Source: Apodemus sylvaticus (Eukaryota > Chordata > Mammalia > Rodentia > Muridae). Taken from it: 64,000 bases of DNA. Under the pieces are notes generated by a model, which saw nothing but the letters and a program-made list of their open reading frames with translations, had not been told where the DNA came from and ran no database searches. Both the position numbers and the translations under genes were made by a program. The DNA is taken from the NCBI RefSeq assembly GCF_947179515.1, contig NC_067476.1, positions 52,857,383 to 52,921,382 on the forward strand, read 5' to 3'. This document shows, one piece after another, positions 54,952 through 64,000 of this stretch; the first letter of the stretch is position 1, and each line of letters opens with the position of its first letter.

Positions 54952-55185
54952 TGTATATACTTTATTTTTATATACTTTATATAAAATATAGTATAATATT
55001 TATATAGTATATATAAAGTATATATAGTATATATAGTATATATAGTATAAATATATAGTATATATACTATATATTGTAGTATATAGTATATATAGTATAA
55101 ATAAAGTATATAAAGTATAAATACCTTTATATATAAAGCATATTTATATACTATGCTATATATTTACATATATGTACTATATTTT
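54952..55185. repeat. AT-rich (TATATAG)n block with perfect palindromes
   Basis: About 230 bp almost entirely A and T, built from TATATAGTA and TATAAAGTA units. It contains a perfect 26 bp palindrome at 55050-55075 (arms AATATATAGTATA). High cruciform/slippage potential. Confidence 0.97.
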
Positions 55186-56511
55186 ATATCTTCATCTTAA
55201 ATTCTGTTTTAGAAGGCTTTATCTACTTTCTTAATTTTATTTGTCCTAAAGTCACCTCTAATCATTTTAGGGGTAGGGTATAAATAAATTCATTTAGTAA
55301 AGCAGCATACATAATGTCTACTTAAACTTCACAGGCTGACTCTGTAGGATATTTTTTTGGACATCTGTATGGATCATCTCAAAAAAGTTTTAATGGTAAA
55401 GCTAAGATGCTTTGGATGGTGAAATGCCTTAACCAGTTCTTTCAGCACATCTAGGAGGTGGGAATGTGAGCAGCTATGTAAGAATCTGTTCTCACTCAGG
55501 TCCAGAGGTGCTGGGATGACCAGGAGTTGACAGAACTCATCCTTAGGTCAAAAACGCTTAGAGATCCTGGGTGCTCCTGGGATCCTGACGTTCTCTGTGT
55601 GTTTTTACAGAGTCATTGTTTCTAAACACTACATAACTTGAGAGATTGCCAACTTACTCAGAGTCAACTCTTGACCTAAAATTCTTGTGGATACATTCCT
55701 GGAAGGGTCTCTAGTAGGACAGCCGTGAAGTTTTATTTCTATTGTTGGGGAAGGGTCCTGTACATCTCCATGGAAGGTATGTGGAGATCTATGGGTTGAT
55801 GTTGCACTGGTGACTGGTGTACTTCGGATGTTTTAGAAACCCAAGGTCTGACTGACACACATAATTAAGGAAAGTTATCCAGAGTTGAGAGAGTCTCCTG
55901 TAAGAACTGACTCAGAAGCTCAACAATTGTCACCAGCCTGCAGTCAGTCCCTTCTCTCTGTTGTAAGTCTGATAGTTTTCCACATTGTCACCAGTCCTTT
56001 CTCTTTGTTGTATGTCTGACACTTCTTCAGACGGGCTTTCCCTCTTTGTTGAAAATGGTGGCCAGCAATGATCAGAATTACTGACTCTCAATTACTGGAG
56101 GAAAGCATCAGTTGTTCCTCACCGATTGGAGCTTTCTTCTGCTTAGACCAATCTTTGTCCCATGCTCACCTCTGGACCAACCAGCAGAGACATGTGACTA
56201 AAGATAATCACATTTCTGCTAGGACACAGTCAAGGATACCTCGACTACATAGTTAGAAATTTGGACATGGTAGAAAGATGGGAAAAAAGGAAGAAATATG
56301 TATTTCAAGAATATGGGGAGGGGTGGAGAGAAAAACAAAGCTCAGACTACCATCACCATTAAAATTTTGGGGAATCATTTCAGTTTGTTAGTCAGGCCAT
56401 GAAGACCCTCTATTGTTCTGCCATAAAGGGGTTCAATGGCACCTACTGGCAGAATTAACTGTATCCTTGCTATTTTCGATCCTTCTGAATGATGCTATAC
56501 CATAAGACAAT
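55186..56511. other. Unique sequence with a ~50 bp imperfect duplication
   Basis: ATTGTCACCAG ... CTTCTCTCTGTTGTAAGTCTGA at 55926-55971 is repeated imperfectly at 55985-56020 as ATTGTCACCAGTCCTTTCTC, TTTGTTGTATGTCTGA. No gene recognised. Confidence 0.5.
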
Positions 56512-56630
56512 CTTGGCATGGTGCCACGTGCATATAGTCCCACCAGTCCTGCAAGCCGAGGCAGGAGGATGCAATATGGAGACCAATCGAGGCAACATAG
56601 GCAACACAGTGAGGCCTCAAAAAGAAAACT
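56512..56630 (+). mobile_element. B1-type SINE, diverged
   Basis: TTGGCATGGTGCCACGTGCATATAGTCCCACC, then GCCGAGGCAGGAGGATG and GGCAACACAGTGAGGCCTC, is the sense B1 order. Old copy. Confidence 0.78.
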
Positions 56631-56765
56631 CCTGGATATCAATCAAGCAATGGTCAATGACCCCAAAAGAATAAGGGTCACAGCACAGCACAGAGACAAC
56701 AAAAGAACACCAGCAGCCCTACTCTTCAGTCATTAGATTAGTGCAAATGAAGAAACAGAAGACGG

Positions 56766-56985
56766 CCTGCAGGCTGGAGATGTAGTTCAGTTAGTAGAGC
56801 ACTGGTCTAGTATTCTCAAAGCACCACAGAAGGCAGAGGTGGGAGCCTATGTCTGTAATCCCAGCACTCAGGAAGTAGAAGTGAGAGGATCAGATGTCTA
56901 AAGTCATCCTTGGCTACACGGTAAGCTTGAGGTCTGCCTTGGCTACCGAAGACTATCTCAAAACCTCAATAAACTAAAATGAAGA
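56766..56985 (+). mobile_element. B4 (ID-B1 composite) SINE
   Basis: ID-like head GGCTGGAGATGTAGTTCAGTTAG, GAGCACTGGTCTAGTATTC, then B1-like CTATGTCTGTAATCCCAGCACTC and AGTCATCCTTGGCTACACGG, ending in an AATAAACTAAAATG tail. Clear two-part structure in sense orientation. Confidence 0.85.
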
Positions 56986-58432
56986 ATCTGGATAATGTAT
57001 TTTAAAGGAGTTGATAGCAGATTGTATTGAAAGCAATTGTTCTCTTCACAGGGTATGCTCAGCTTATTAAAGAACAACCACTGCTGGACCGAGGGGAAAG
57101 TAAGCAGCTAACAATCTCCCTGTGGCTACGAAGCACAGAGATGTTGTTTTTGTGTTGAGTCCAATCCAGGAAGGGTGACACCCAAGATCTCAAGAGAAAG
57201 CAGCAACAAGAGGGCACACATTGAGTAGCCTCTTTCTGACAGTTGGATTCAAAGACCCCCCCAATGGAGAATAAATCACTAGGCTGGATTGGCTTACTAC
57301 TCTCAGTTTTATGTTGGAAATTTCTGTTGGTACAAACAACACAGCTGGCTATAAGAGAACTCTTAAAGAAGCCTCCCTTCTTCCATTCTCTTTAGTCACA
57401 AGGTCCTGATCGGCCTTTGCCTTTGGTTCAGGCATGGGGGGGAAATGCAAATTCTTCAATATATTCACCAGACCCAGCCCGTGAATCTAAGAATAAGAAT
57501 CCTTTAAATTCATTTTGCAAAATCACTTCTATTGATTGTCTCTCCTTGGGGTCTTTTCTCCTCAAGTATTTTTGGAGCCTCTGTATTTGACTACAAGTCT
57601 GCATGAATAATGAAATCTCCCAGGAGCAAACAAGTTCATGTTTTTGCCATTTATGAAGTTGATTGTTCTTATAAAAGCAATGTTTTGCAACCAGAACTCT
57701 TGGCAGAGCCTGTGATGGGGACTGCCAGAAAGATGCTGTGGTCTTTCTTCCTTCTCTGTATGATTTCTTCATATAAAGCATTAGTGTGCTTTTTATATAT
57801 TCAATAATTCCTTCCAACCATAAAAATCGAGTGTGCTGTTAACAAGGTGGGCTTCAGCCTGCCTGATGATAGGTGAAGCAGTGTCAACACTTACGGATGA
57901 ATAGATCACCCAATGCAGACCATGGTGACACACTTCCCTAGGAGTGACAAAGCTCTAACTATAATAAACTGTAGAAACACACGAAGCCCCAAGTGAGTCT
58001 TCCAGGATATACAACTTTTCCTCCTTGACTCTCTGAACAGTTGGGGCTGGAACTTACTTGCTTCTCAGCTTTGCCTTGCTCAGCTATCTTAGGAAGCATT
58101 TAGCTGTTCTCCAGAGCAGGTGTTCCCAAATAGATCTTTTTATCAGCTAACCCCTGGCTGGCCTCGAAAGTGGCCCTTGCTGAGTGCTTTGGAAACTTTG
58201 GAGATCTGAGTCTCAGGTCTGGAGAAGGGACAGGATGTTAGAAGGCGGTGGTTAAAGGTAGCCGAGTTCAAAATGTGTCTTGGCAAAGCATGTACCTTCT
58301 GAGGTTCACCCACATTATTAACAACATTATGATTGTTTAACAGTCACCAGAAGAGGATTAAATTTTCAATTTTTTTTCCTTTAGCTGCTCTATTTTGTTG
58401 TATTGCCTCTGACAAGTGTTGGGAGAATCTTT
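56986..58432. other. Unique sequence
   Basis: The minus frame 57428-57817 (129 codons) has an AG before its C-terminal half (TTCATGCAG, near 57605) but no recognised domain. Frames of this length are expected by chance in a window this size. Nothing else stands out. Confidence 0.45.
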
Positions 58433-58612
58433 TCATACAATGTGAAGGGGCTGGAGAGATGGCTCAGTAGTTAAAAGCACTGACTGTTCTTCCAAAGGTC
58501 CTGAGTTCAATTCCCAGCAACCTCATGGAGGTTCACAACCATCTGTAATGTGATCTGATGCTTTCTTCTGGTGTGTCTGAAGACAGCAACAATGTACTCA
58601 TACAATGTGAAG
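58433..58612 (+). mobile_element. B2 SINE with perfect 15 bp target-site duplication and no A tail
   Basis: TCATACAATGTGAAG at 58433-58447 and 58598-58612 flanks a B2 starting GGGCTGGAGAGATGGCTCAG. The element runs through CAATTCCCAGCAACC, CACAACCATCTGTAATG and GTGTGTCTGAAGACAGC and stops at AATGTAC, before the normal B2 AATAAA/A-rich tail. Low divergence. Confidence 0.96.
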
Positions 58613-58654
58613 ATGTTTCTCGGTCCTTCCTCATCTGTCTAAGGCATTTTCTGA

Positions 58655-58850
58655 TCGACTTGAATAAAAAGTTGATGGCCAATAGCTGGGCAAGATGCGG
58701 AAGGCGGGACTTCCTGGTAGAGAGATGGGAGTGTGGGGAAAAGATGAGAAGCTGGCATTCAGTTAGTGAATTTGGTTTTGCTGACCTAAGCTTTTAAAAT
58801 GTACAAGAGCCTGTGTTCTTATTTATATAGCTGGCAGGTCTATAGAAGTC
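58655..58850 (+). mobile_element. Possible ERVK-type LTR fragment
   Basis: GATGGCCAATAGCTGGGCAAG, GGAAGGCGGGACTTCCTGG, GTACAAGAGCCTGTGTTCTTATTT and TAGCTGGCAGGTC are in the order of a rodent ERV LTR I recognise only in outline. Tentative. Confidence 0.4.
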
Positions 58851-61140
58851 AGCAACAGATAAGTCTGTGAAATCTTAATGACCAGGCTTTGGGTGACAGG
58901 CTGAGGATGGAACCCCATTTTGGAAGCAAGCAAGAAACAAAGGCCCACACCAGAGCTGACTGCAGAAGATGGGGTGTAACCACTTCCTGGAGGCATCTCT
59001 TCTCCCTCAGGGCTAAACACTTGAGCCCCAGATTTATGAGAATACATAGGAGCAACTTCCCCCAGAAGGTTTAAGAAGTTCAGGTTGGGCAGTGGCAGTC
59101 GTGGGTGGTTTCTTATTTGGACACTACAATGCTTAGCTATTTCTTGAAATCTCTTATTCTTGGATCTGGAAGAAAAGACAGGAGAAGAAAATAAAGATCA
59201 GTGGCAGAGATTTTCAGCCATGTCAAGTTCTATTCGCAGCTCTCCTTCAAGACCCACGTTCTTGTCTACTTTGGCTATCAACTTATTAAAGGAAACAAAG
59301 CCAAGACATAAAGGGCTCTTGGATGATGCCACAAAACAAAACTGAACCAGTTTTGCTTGTGGTCTGATTAAAACATTTTCCTTCTTATTTGAAACAAGAA
59401 AAGATCATCTTTTTGTTTTTTTTTAAAGGGCGGGGGGGGGGGGGAACTTCTGTTTTTTTTCTACTCTCAGGTTGAAGACTGGTATGGAATATCAGAGAGA
59501 GACAGCAAGCCAGCCCAGATAAGAGTTTCCCAGGCTATCCATCACTGGAATAAAGCCCCAGCAGCATTATTGATCCTAATCTTGAAGACAGGTTGAAAGG
59601 GAGAGGAGAGGTCGCAGCACAGACGAATATGAAAGAGGTGAGATGCTGATGGAGTGGCAGACATCATGGGCCAACTGGAAAAGGCACGGAAGGCTAAAGA
59701 CCAGTAGCGTATGACCTGAAGAACCCCGTGGGTGCCTTCTATCCCCAGAATCAAGGAACTCAAATGGAAATCAGCAGGTTTGGATTTCCAAGCTGAGAAG
59801 ATGGGATTGATCTCTAGCCAGGGTGAGTGAGTCACAGAAGCAATCACACGCTAAGCCCATGAAAGTGATGTCACATTCAGGACTGGCACAGCCGGCTGGC
59901 GAGCCTCCCTTGATGCCGGGCCTTGTTCATCAGGCCGTCGCTTTCTCTGTTCTCTCCAACCTTTCCAAGTCTTTTTCTCATTTCTCTCTTCCTGCTTGCC
60001 AAGTTTTAAAGTTTCTACCTGCCCTACTGCCCTTCTCACTTCACAAGGCTTCTTTCCTCAGACTGCTCAGAGACCAGCACACAGATTCAACAAAAGTTCA
60101 GTGCTTGATGTAACTTTTTCTATTAACTATAACTAATTGTAATTAATGTCACTGTGCTCCTCTAGTGGCAGGAACAGTTTCTGCCATTTCCTATCAGGGT
60201 AGGTTTGTTTTCTTTCCTTCCTTACTAAATCCTTTACAAAGCTAAGAGCCAGTCTGCCTAATTTTCTCCCACTTAGGCCAGGCTTGGGGCTGAATAGAAC
60301 CTCCCACCCACCCCCAGCAGAGCTCTCCTGCATACGTACATTCCCCACATTTCATTCCCAGGACCATCACATCACAGCACACCTGTGCTAGTCATCATCA
60401 GTCTCCTTGTGACTTGGGGGCTGGGGATTGTGATGTCTGTAAACTCTACTCTTGTCTAACACCTTGATCTTCTGAGGTTTCCTCAGCATGTAGGATATGA
60501 AAACATCCTATCAGATATCAGAAGCATCTCTGAGGATGGTAGCTTCCTTCTTCAAAGCCCTGAGTCAAGGGTAAAAAGTTCAGATGGAGCCAGTGTCAAA
60601 GGAAAAGGAAAATATGGGAGGGGCTGGGTGGAGCCCAGGGAAGTGTATTGACTGGCTAATACTCTGAAATAGTATCCTGTCTCAACTCAAAGGTGAACAG
60701 TGTTGGAGCCAACGCTAAGTCCTGTTTGTAAGTCCTCTCACATCTTCTGTTTTTATTGGGGCAACTCGCCTTATTTTATCTCTGGCTTCCTTCAACTTCC
60801 TGGATAGCAGCCACCTGTGGTCCACCCACCTCTCCAGTCCGGCCCTTCCCTTTCTCTTCCTCCACAAGTTCTTCCAGCGAGTATCTATTGATGACATAGT
60901 AGGACCACAGAGGCTGCCTTGTTAGTGGCTTCAGATATGTTCCATATCTCACCCATGACTCCTGTCAGCAGGAATGATCCTCAGAAAGTGGAGGTGGCTT
61001 ACTTCACTTTGAATTGCACATTTTATATAAAACTAGCCATGTATAAAAATGTATGCTTATAGAACATTTTAAATGATAGTCAAGCATACATAATATGAAA
61101 GTTGCTAGTTTGGGTTATCTTTAAAGCTGTATTAAGGACA
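58851..61140. other. Unique sequence
   Basis: G12-13 run at 59432-59444. CpG-containing segment 59888-59945 (CAGCCGGCTGGCGAGCC, GGCCGTCGC). No gene or transposon firmly recognised. Frames of 70-101 codons lack domains. Confidence 0.5.
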
Positions 61141-61935
61141 CTTGCTTTTGGACTCTAATGACATTCTGCTGTATCCACGGATCAGAGCCTCATTTGGCCG
61201 TCATCAGAGAAGATTCCCCTGCAGAAGATGGGAACTAATACAGAGACCACAACTGGACAGTCTTCGGAGTGAGAGACCGCAGAACACTAATCCTAAATGG
61301 GGTGTCTCCATCAAACCCTCCCCTCAGGCCTCAGGGAACTGTTCAGAGGAGGCAGATGGATTTTAAGAGCCAGAAGTAATGGACGCCACAGTGTCTTTCA
61401 GGCACAACGGGATTGGTGCATACGTGAACTTGCAGAGACTGGCAGCTCGCACAGGTCTAGATGGGCTAGCAGCACTGGGGGAGAGGCATGAGCTCCCACA
61501 CTAACCAAGACGCTATCTCTAACTGACAATCACTCACAGGGGAAAAGTTAGTTTTCTCCAATGAAGTCTTACAGACTATACAAGTCATATGTAAGGGCAG
61601 GCACCATGTCTAGCATTAGATGGCCAACACAAAGCAAGTTTAATGATATATTTTGTCTCATATTGTTTGGTTTGGGCATTTTTAACCTTATTGACGTTTT
61701 ACTTGTGTATTAATGGTTTCAGATTTTGTGTTTTTATGGTTGAGTGTGGGTTTCTACCTTTTCTTTAATGTTTATTTATTTGTTTGTTTGTTTGTTTGTT
61801 TTCTAAAAGGAGAGAGAAAGAAGACAAGGAGTTAGAAGGCAGGGGAACAGGGAGATCAGGGAGGAGATGTGGAAAATTGTGGCCAGAAAAGATAATACAA
61901 AAAATTTATTTTCAAATTAAAAATAAAAAACCACA
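61141..61935 (+). mobile_element. L1 (Lx-type) 3' UTR and tail
   Basis: TGACATTCTGCTGTATCCACGG, GCCGTCATCAGAGAAG, GGGGTGTCTCCATCAAACCC, TCAGGCCTCAGGGAACTG, TTAAGAGCCAGAAGTAATGG in that order, then a T-rich/GTTT microsatellite, the GAGAGAAAGAAGACAAGG purine stretch and ATACAAAAAATTTATTTTCAAATTAAAAATAAAAA end. A 3' terminal piece in sense orientation with no ORF2. Confidence 0.75.
61770..61802. repeat. (GTTT)n microsatellite within the L1 3' UTR
   Basis: TTTATTTATTTGTTTGTTTGTTTG, about 33 bp. Confidence 0.92.
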
Positions 61936-61999
61936 ATATTGACACTGCTGAGCAGGTCTCACCTCTACCAGCCCTTGAGCATTCCAGCTGCACAGACAG

Positions 62000-63300
62000 G
62001 ACCTGTTCAGCAATCAGTCACCTCCTGTCCTCTCCCCAGCCCTTGGTGACCTCCACGCTACCTTCTGCCCTGGATTTTGACTATTGTGTGTTCCTCCTGC
62101 AAGTGTAACCACATATCTGTCCTTTGGTGGCTTAATTCACTCAGCCTGGTGTTTGCAGCAGCCGTCATCATGGACTTCTTGTTTCCTCATCAATGGACAC
62201 TTGGGATGTTTCTACCTTTGGTGGAAAAGATGGTGGCAGCATGGATCACCTGTGCCGCCTCAAATCCTGCTCTCACTCCTAGGAGCAGGCGGAGTTGCTG
62301 TTTCATGCAAAAGTTGTGTGCTTAATGGTTTTGAGGAACTGCTGTGCTGTCGCCCAGCAGCCTGGCATTGTACATCACCAGCAGCAATGTTCATGGGTTC
62401 CGGTTTCTCTGCGTTCTCAGTGGTGTTTGCTCTTCCCATTTTGGTTTGTTATAGCTGTACTACTGGATGCTTGTTTTGTTATAACTGTCCTACTGGGTGC
62501 ACAATGGTATTGCATTGTGCTTTTGACTGTAGTTCCAGAAGGATGAGTAAACATCTTTTCCTGAGCATATAGACTAAGCACATGTGATGGCTTTAAAGTT
62601 GGATTCTTTTGCTATTGCTCAGGTGTAGGGTTTCTTTTTATACCCTGCACATTAGTCTTTAATAGACATATAAACTGCAATATGTACAGTCTTATTGAAA
62701 TTTTGGGTGTTTTCTTTTTTCTTTTTTGTCTATATGTATTTGTGCCCAAGGAAGCCAGAGGGCATTGGATCCCCCGGAATTGGAATTGCAGGCAGTTGTA
62801 AGCCACCTGATGTGGGTGGGTGTCAGAGACCAAACTCAGGTTTTCCTCAGGAGCAGTAAGCTCTCTGAGCTGCTGAAACATTGCTCCAAACTCCAATATT
62901 TATACTCTTCTCAGATATATGTCTTGCAAGTATTCCTCCCTATTCAATAGGCTGGTCGCCTTTTCATTTCTTCGATGACGTCCTTACATATATGGACGTT
63001 TTTAATGTTGACGAAGCCCAGTTTCCTACTTTGTTATTGCTGCCTGTGCTGCTCCTGTTATTAAGAACAAAAGGCAAATCTAGAGTCATGAGCCCTCTCT
63101 CTTGTTTTTTTTTCTTAATTTTTACTTATTTCTCTGTAAGCTTTGATGCCTTCTGAGAGTTCTTCAATACGCTGTGTGTCCAGCTCCAAAGTTTTACATG
63201 TGGTTAGCCAGTTTTCTAGAGAATGCTTATTGAGAAGCATTCTCAATATCTTTAGTGCCTGTCACATATGTGTCTGCTTTCTTAAGTAGTATATAGAAGA
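62000..63300 (-). mobile_element. Ancient L1M fragment (ORF2 3' region), antisense, split by a B3
   Basis: Antisense ORF2 landmarks occur in order: GTGTTCCTCCTGCAAG, CTTAATTCACTCAGCCTGG, CATCAATGGACACTTGGGATG, CACCAGCAGCAATGTTCATGGG, GTGCACAATGGTATTGCATTG, then after the B3 CAGATATATGTCTTGCAAG, GTCGCCTTTTCATTTCTTCG, TTGCTGCCTGTGCTGC, CTAGAGTCATGAGCCC, GTGGTTAGCCAGTTTTCTAG. This is the same part of L1 as the copy at 16.1-17.2 kb. The 162-codon plus frame 62084-62572 is its antisense shadow. Confidence 0.88.
62725..62892 (-). mobile_element. B3 SINE inserted in the L1M, antisense
   Basis: TATATGTATTTGTGCCCAAGG linker, AGCCAGAGGGCATTGGATCCCC, GGAATTGCAGGCAGTTGTAAGCC, ACCAAACTCAGGTTTTCC, head GAGCTGCTGAAACATTGCTCC. 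It lies between two L1M parts that continue each other, so it inserted later. Confidence 0.88.
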
Positions 63301-63722
63301 CAGTAAAGTTTTGCTTATGGTAGCTCTGGGTCCTTCTGGGGTCCTTAGCATCCTTCTTCTACAGTGTGTTACATCACTTCTCGGGGTTGTCTCCATCAGC
63401 ATACTCAAACTGCTGGATTCTTCTGGTCCCTGTCTAGGCTTTTGTCTCCTGATTTGTCATCAGACTGTTGACTATCATACTCTTAGCCTCAGAAACCTGT
63501 TGAAAGAGTTAACTCAGAAACTTTAAAAAGGGTCAGGGCCTGGGTTACATTCCTCAGACTACAAGGGGGAGAGAGAGACTGACCTAGGGGTGAGGATGCA
63601 TTCCAAAGGACTGTCCAGACTGACTGTTGGCCACTTACCTCATCCCCTAGGGGACCAATCTGTTTAAAAGTATCACTGTTCTGCCAATCACATTGTGCCT
63701 AATGGTGTCTGCCCTGGGGACT

Positions 63723-63732
63723 GTACAAAAAG
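63723..63732 (+). promoter_or_regulatory. LTR TATA-like box
   Basis: GTACAAAAAG about 35 bp downstream of a CCAAT motif and about 100 bp before the AATAAA signal. This is the standard spacing for a retroviral LTR promoter and R/polyA region. Confidence 0.45.
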
Positions 63733-63824
63733 TCTCCTGCGCAGACTGTGGGGGTGGGAGGTGTAGGGGGTTGGGGGGGTCGCTCCCTCTTCAGATGCAG
63801 AGTGACCCTAGCATGCTAGTATTT

Positions 63825-63838
63825 TTAATAAAAATAAA
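63825..63838 (+). terminator. LTR polyadenylation signal
   Basis: AATAAAAATAAAAT provides two AATAAA hexamers just before the U5-like GCGTTTCGCATCG segment. Confidence 0.5.
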
Positions 63839-63905
63839 ATCCTCATGCGTTTCGCATCGATTTTCCATCTCCACGTGGTCCACTGGGGGGACAGGGGTCT
63901 GGTGG

Positions 63906-64000
63906 GTAAGACTGGCCAAGTGTTTCACTGTCTCCTTCACAAAATGTCCTCTTTTGTTTCTATAGATTGATGTGACTGAGCACCAGACTTCACAAGAATT
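63906..64000. other. Unclassified end of window
   Basis: Short segment after the LTR. Nothing recognised. Confidence 0.4.

Larger units (their letters stand above)
63570..63905 (+). mobile_element. Solo LTR of ERV1 (gammaretrovirus-like) class
   Basis: U3-like part with CCAAT-type GCCAATCAC (63682-63690) and TATA-like GTACAAAAAG (63723-63732), R region with CTCTTCAGATGCAGAG, polyadenylation signal AATAAAAATAAAATCC (from about 63826) and U5 with GCGTTTCGCATCGATTTTCC. The order and spacing fit a class I retroviral LTR. No viral internal region lies in the window, and anything beyond 64000 is unseen. Confidence 0.7.

Noticed and set aside
57428..57817. 129-codon minus frame with an AG upstream of its second half, considered as an exon
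   Set aside because: No homology recognised, a weak donor only, and the length is not exceptional for chance.
62084..62572. Longest plus-strand frame (162 codons)
   Set aside because: It is the antisense of an ancient L1M ORF2 fragment and has no protein homology of its own.

Overview
This window reads as gene-poor nuclear DNA of a murid rodent. The evidence is the mix of B1, B2, B3, B4 and ID SINEs, rodent L1 fragments, a URR1-type hAT transposon, MaLR- and ERV-type LTR pieces, and many microsatellites. Two L1 copies (about 23.9-24.9 kb and 39.4-40.6 kb) have ORF2 ends that look rat-like, so rat is the best guess, but the sequence alone does not settle rat against mouse. No bacterial, phage or plasmid feature is present. 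I found no convincing protein-coding gene, tRNA, rRNA or CRISPR array. Every reading frame longer than about 150 codons is either an L1 ORF2 remnant or its antisense shadow.

Layout. 0-13 kb is mostly single-copy AT-rich DNA with a B2, a B3, an inverted L1 3' UTR, simple repeats, and a CpG-dense block at 12.48-13.02 kb. 13-22 kb holds an ID, a MIR, a striking TG/unique-sequence minisatellite (13.95-14.15 kb), a B4, an old L1M fragment (16.1-17.2 kb), two diverged copies of a ~200 bp direct repeat (17.8 and 18.96 kb) and an ancient repeat near 20 kb. 22-26 kb is a dense transposon cluster with four L1 pieces, a MaLR-like LTR, a B3 and a 166 bp polypyrimidine tract. 26-39 kb is mostly unique DNA with scattered SINEs, MIRs and an L1 3' UTR. 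One short coiled-coil-like open stretch lies at 29.9-30.1 kb on the minus strand. 39-43 kb carries an almost intact L1 3' end with perfect target-site duplications and a tiny L1 with an apparent twin-priming inversion. 43-64 kb has a URR1 transposon, several LTR candidates (48.2, 53.6, 58.7 and 63.6 kb), a likely processed retrocopy end (50.8 kb), an AT-rich palindromic block (55 kb), a tailless B2 with a perfect target duplication (58.4 kb), an L1 3' UTR (61.1-61.9 kb) and an L1M split by a B3 (62-63.3 kb).

There is no operon or pathway to describe. The readable biology is retrotransposition history: insertion hallmarks, 5' truncation, inversion and CpG decay. Several non-repetitive blocks, rich in homeodomain-type TAAT sites and with some retained CpG, could be conserved noncoding elements. 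They lie near 2.9, 3.9, 8.2, 14.7 and 44 kb and need alignment to test. I found no previously undescribed system. The strongest directly visible observations are the perfect target-site duplications, the L1 inversion, the hybrid minisatellite and the duplicated ~200 bp block. Repeat family names come from recognition of consensus sequence, not from a database search.
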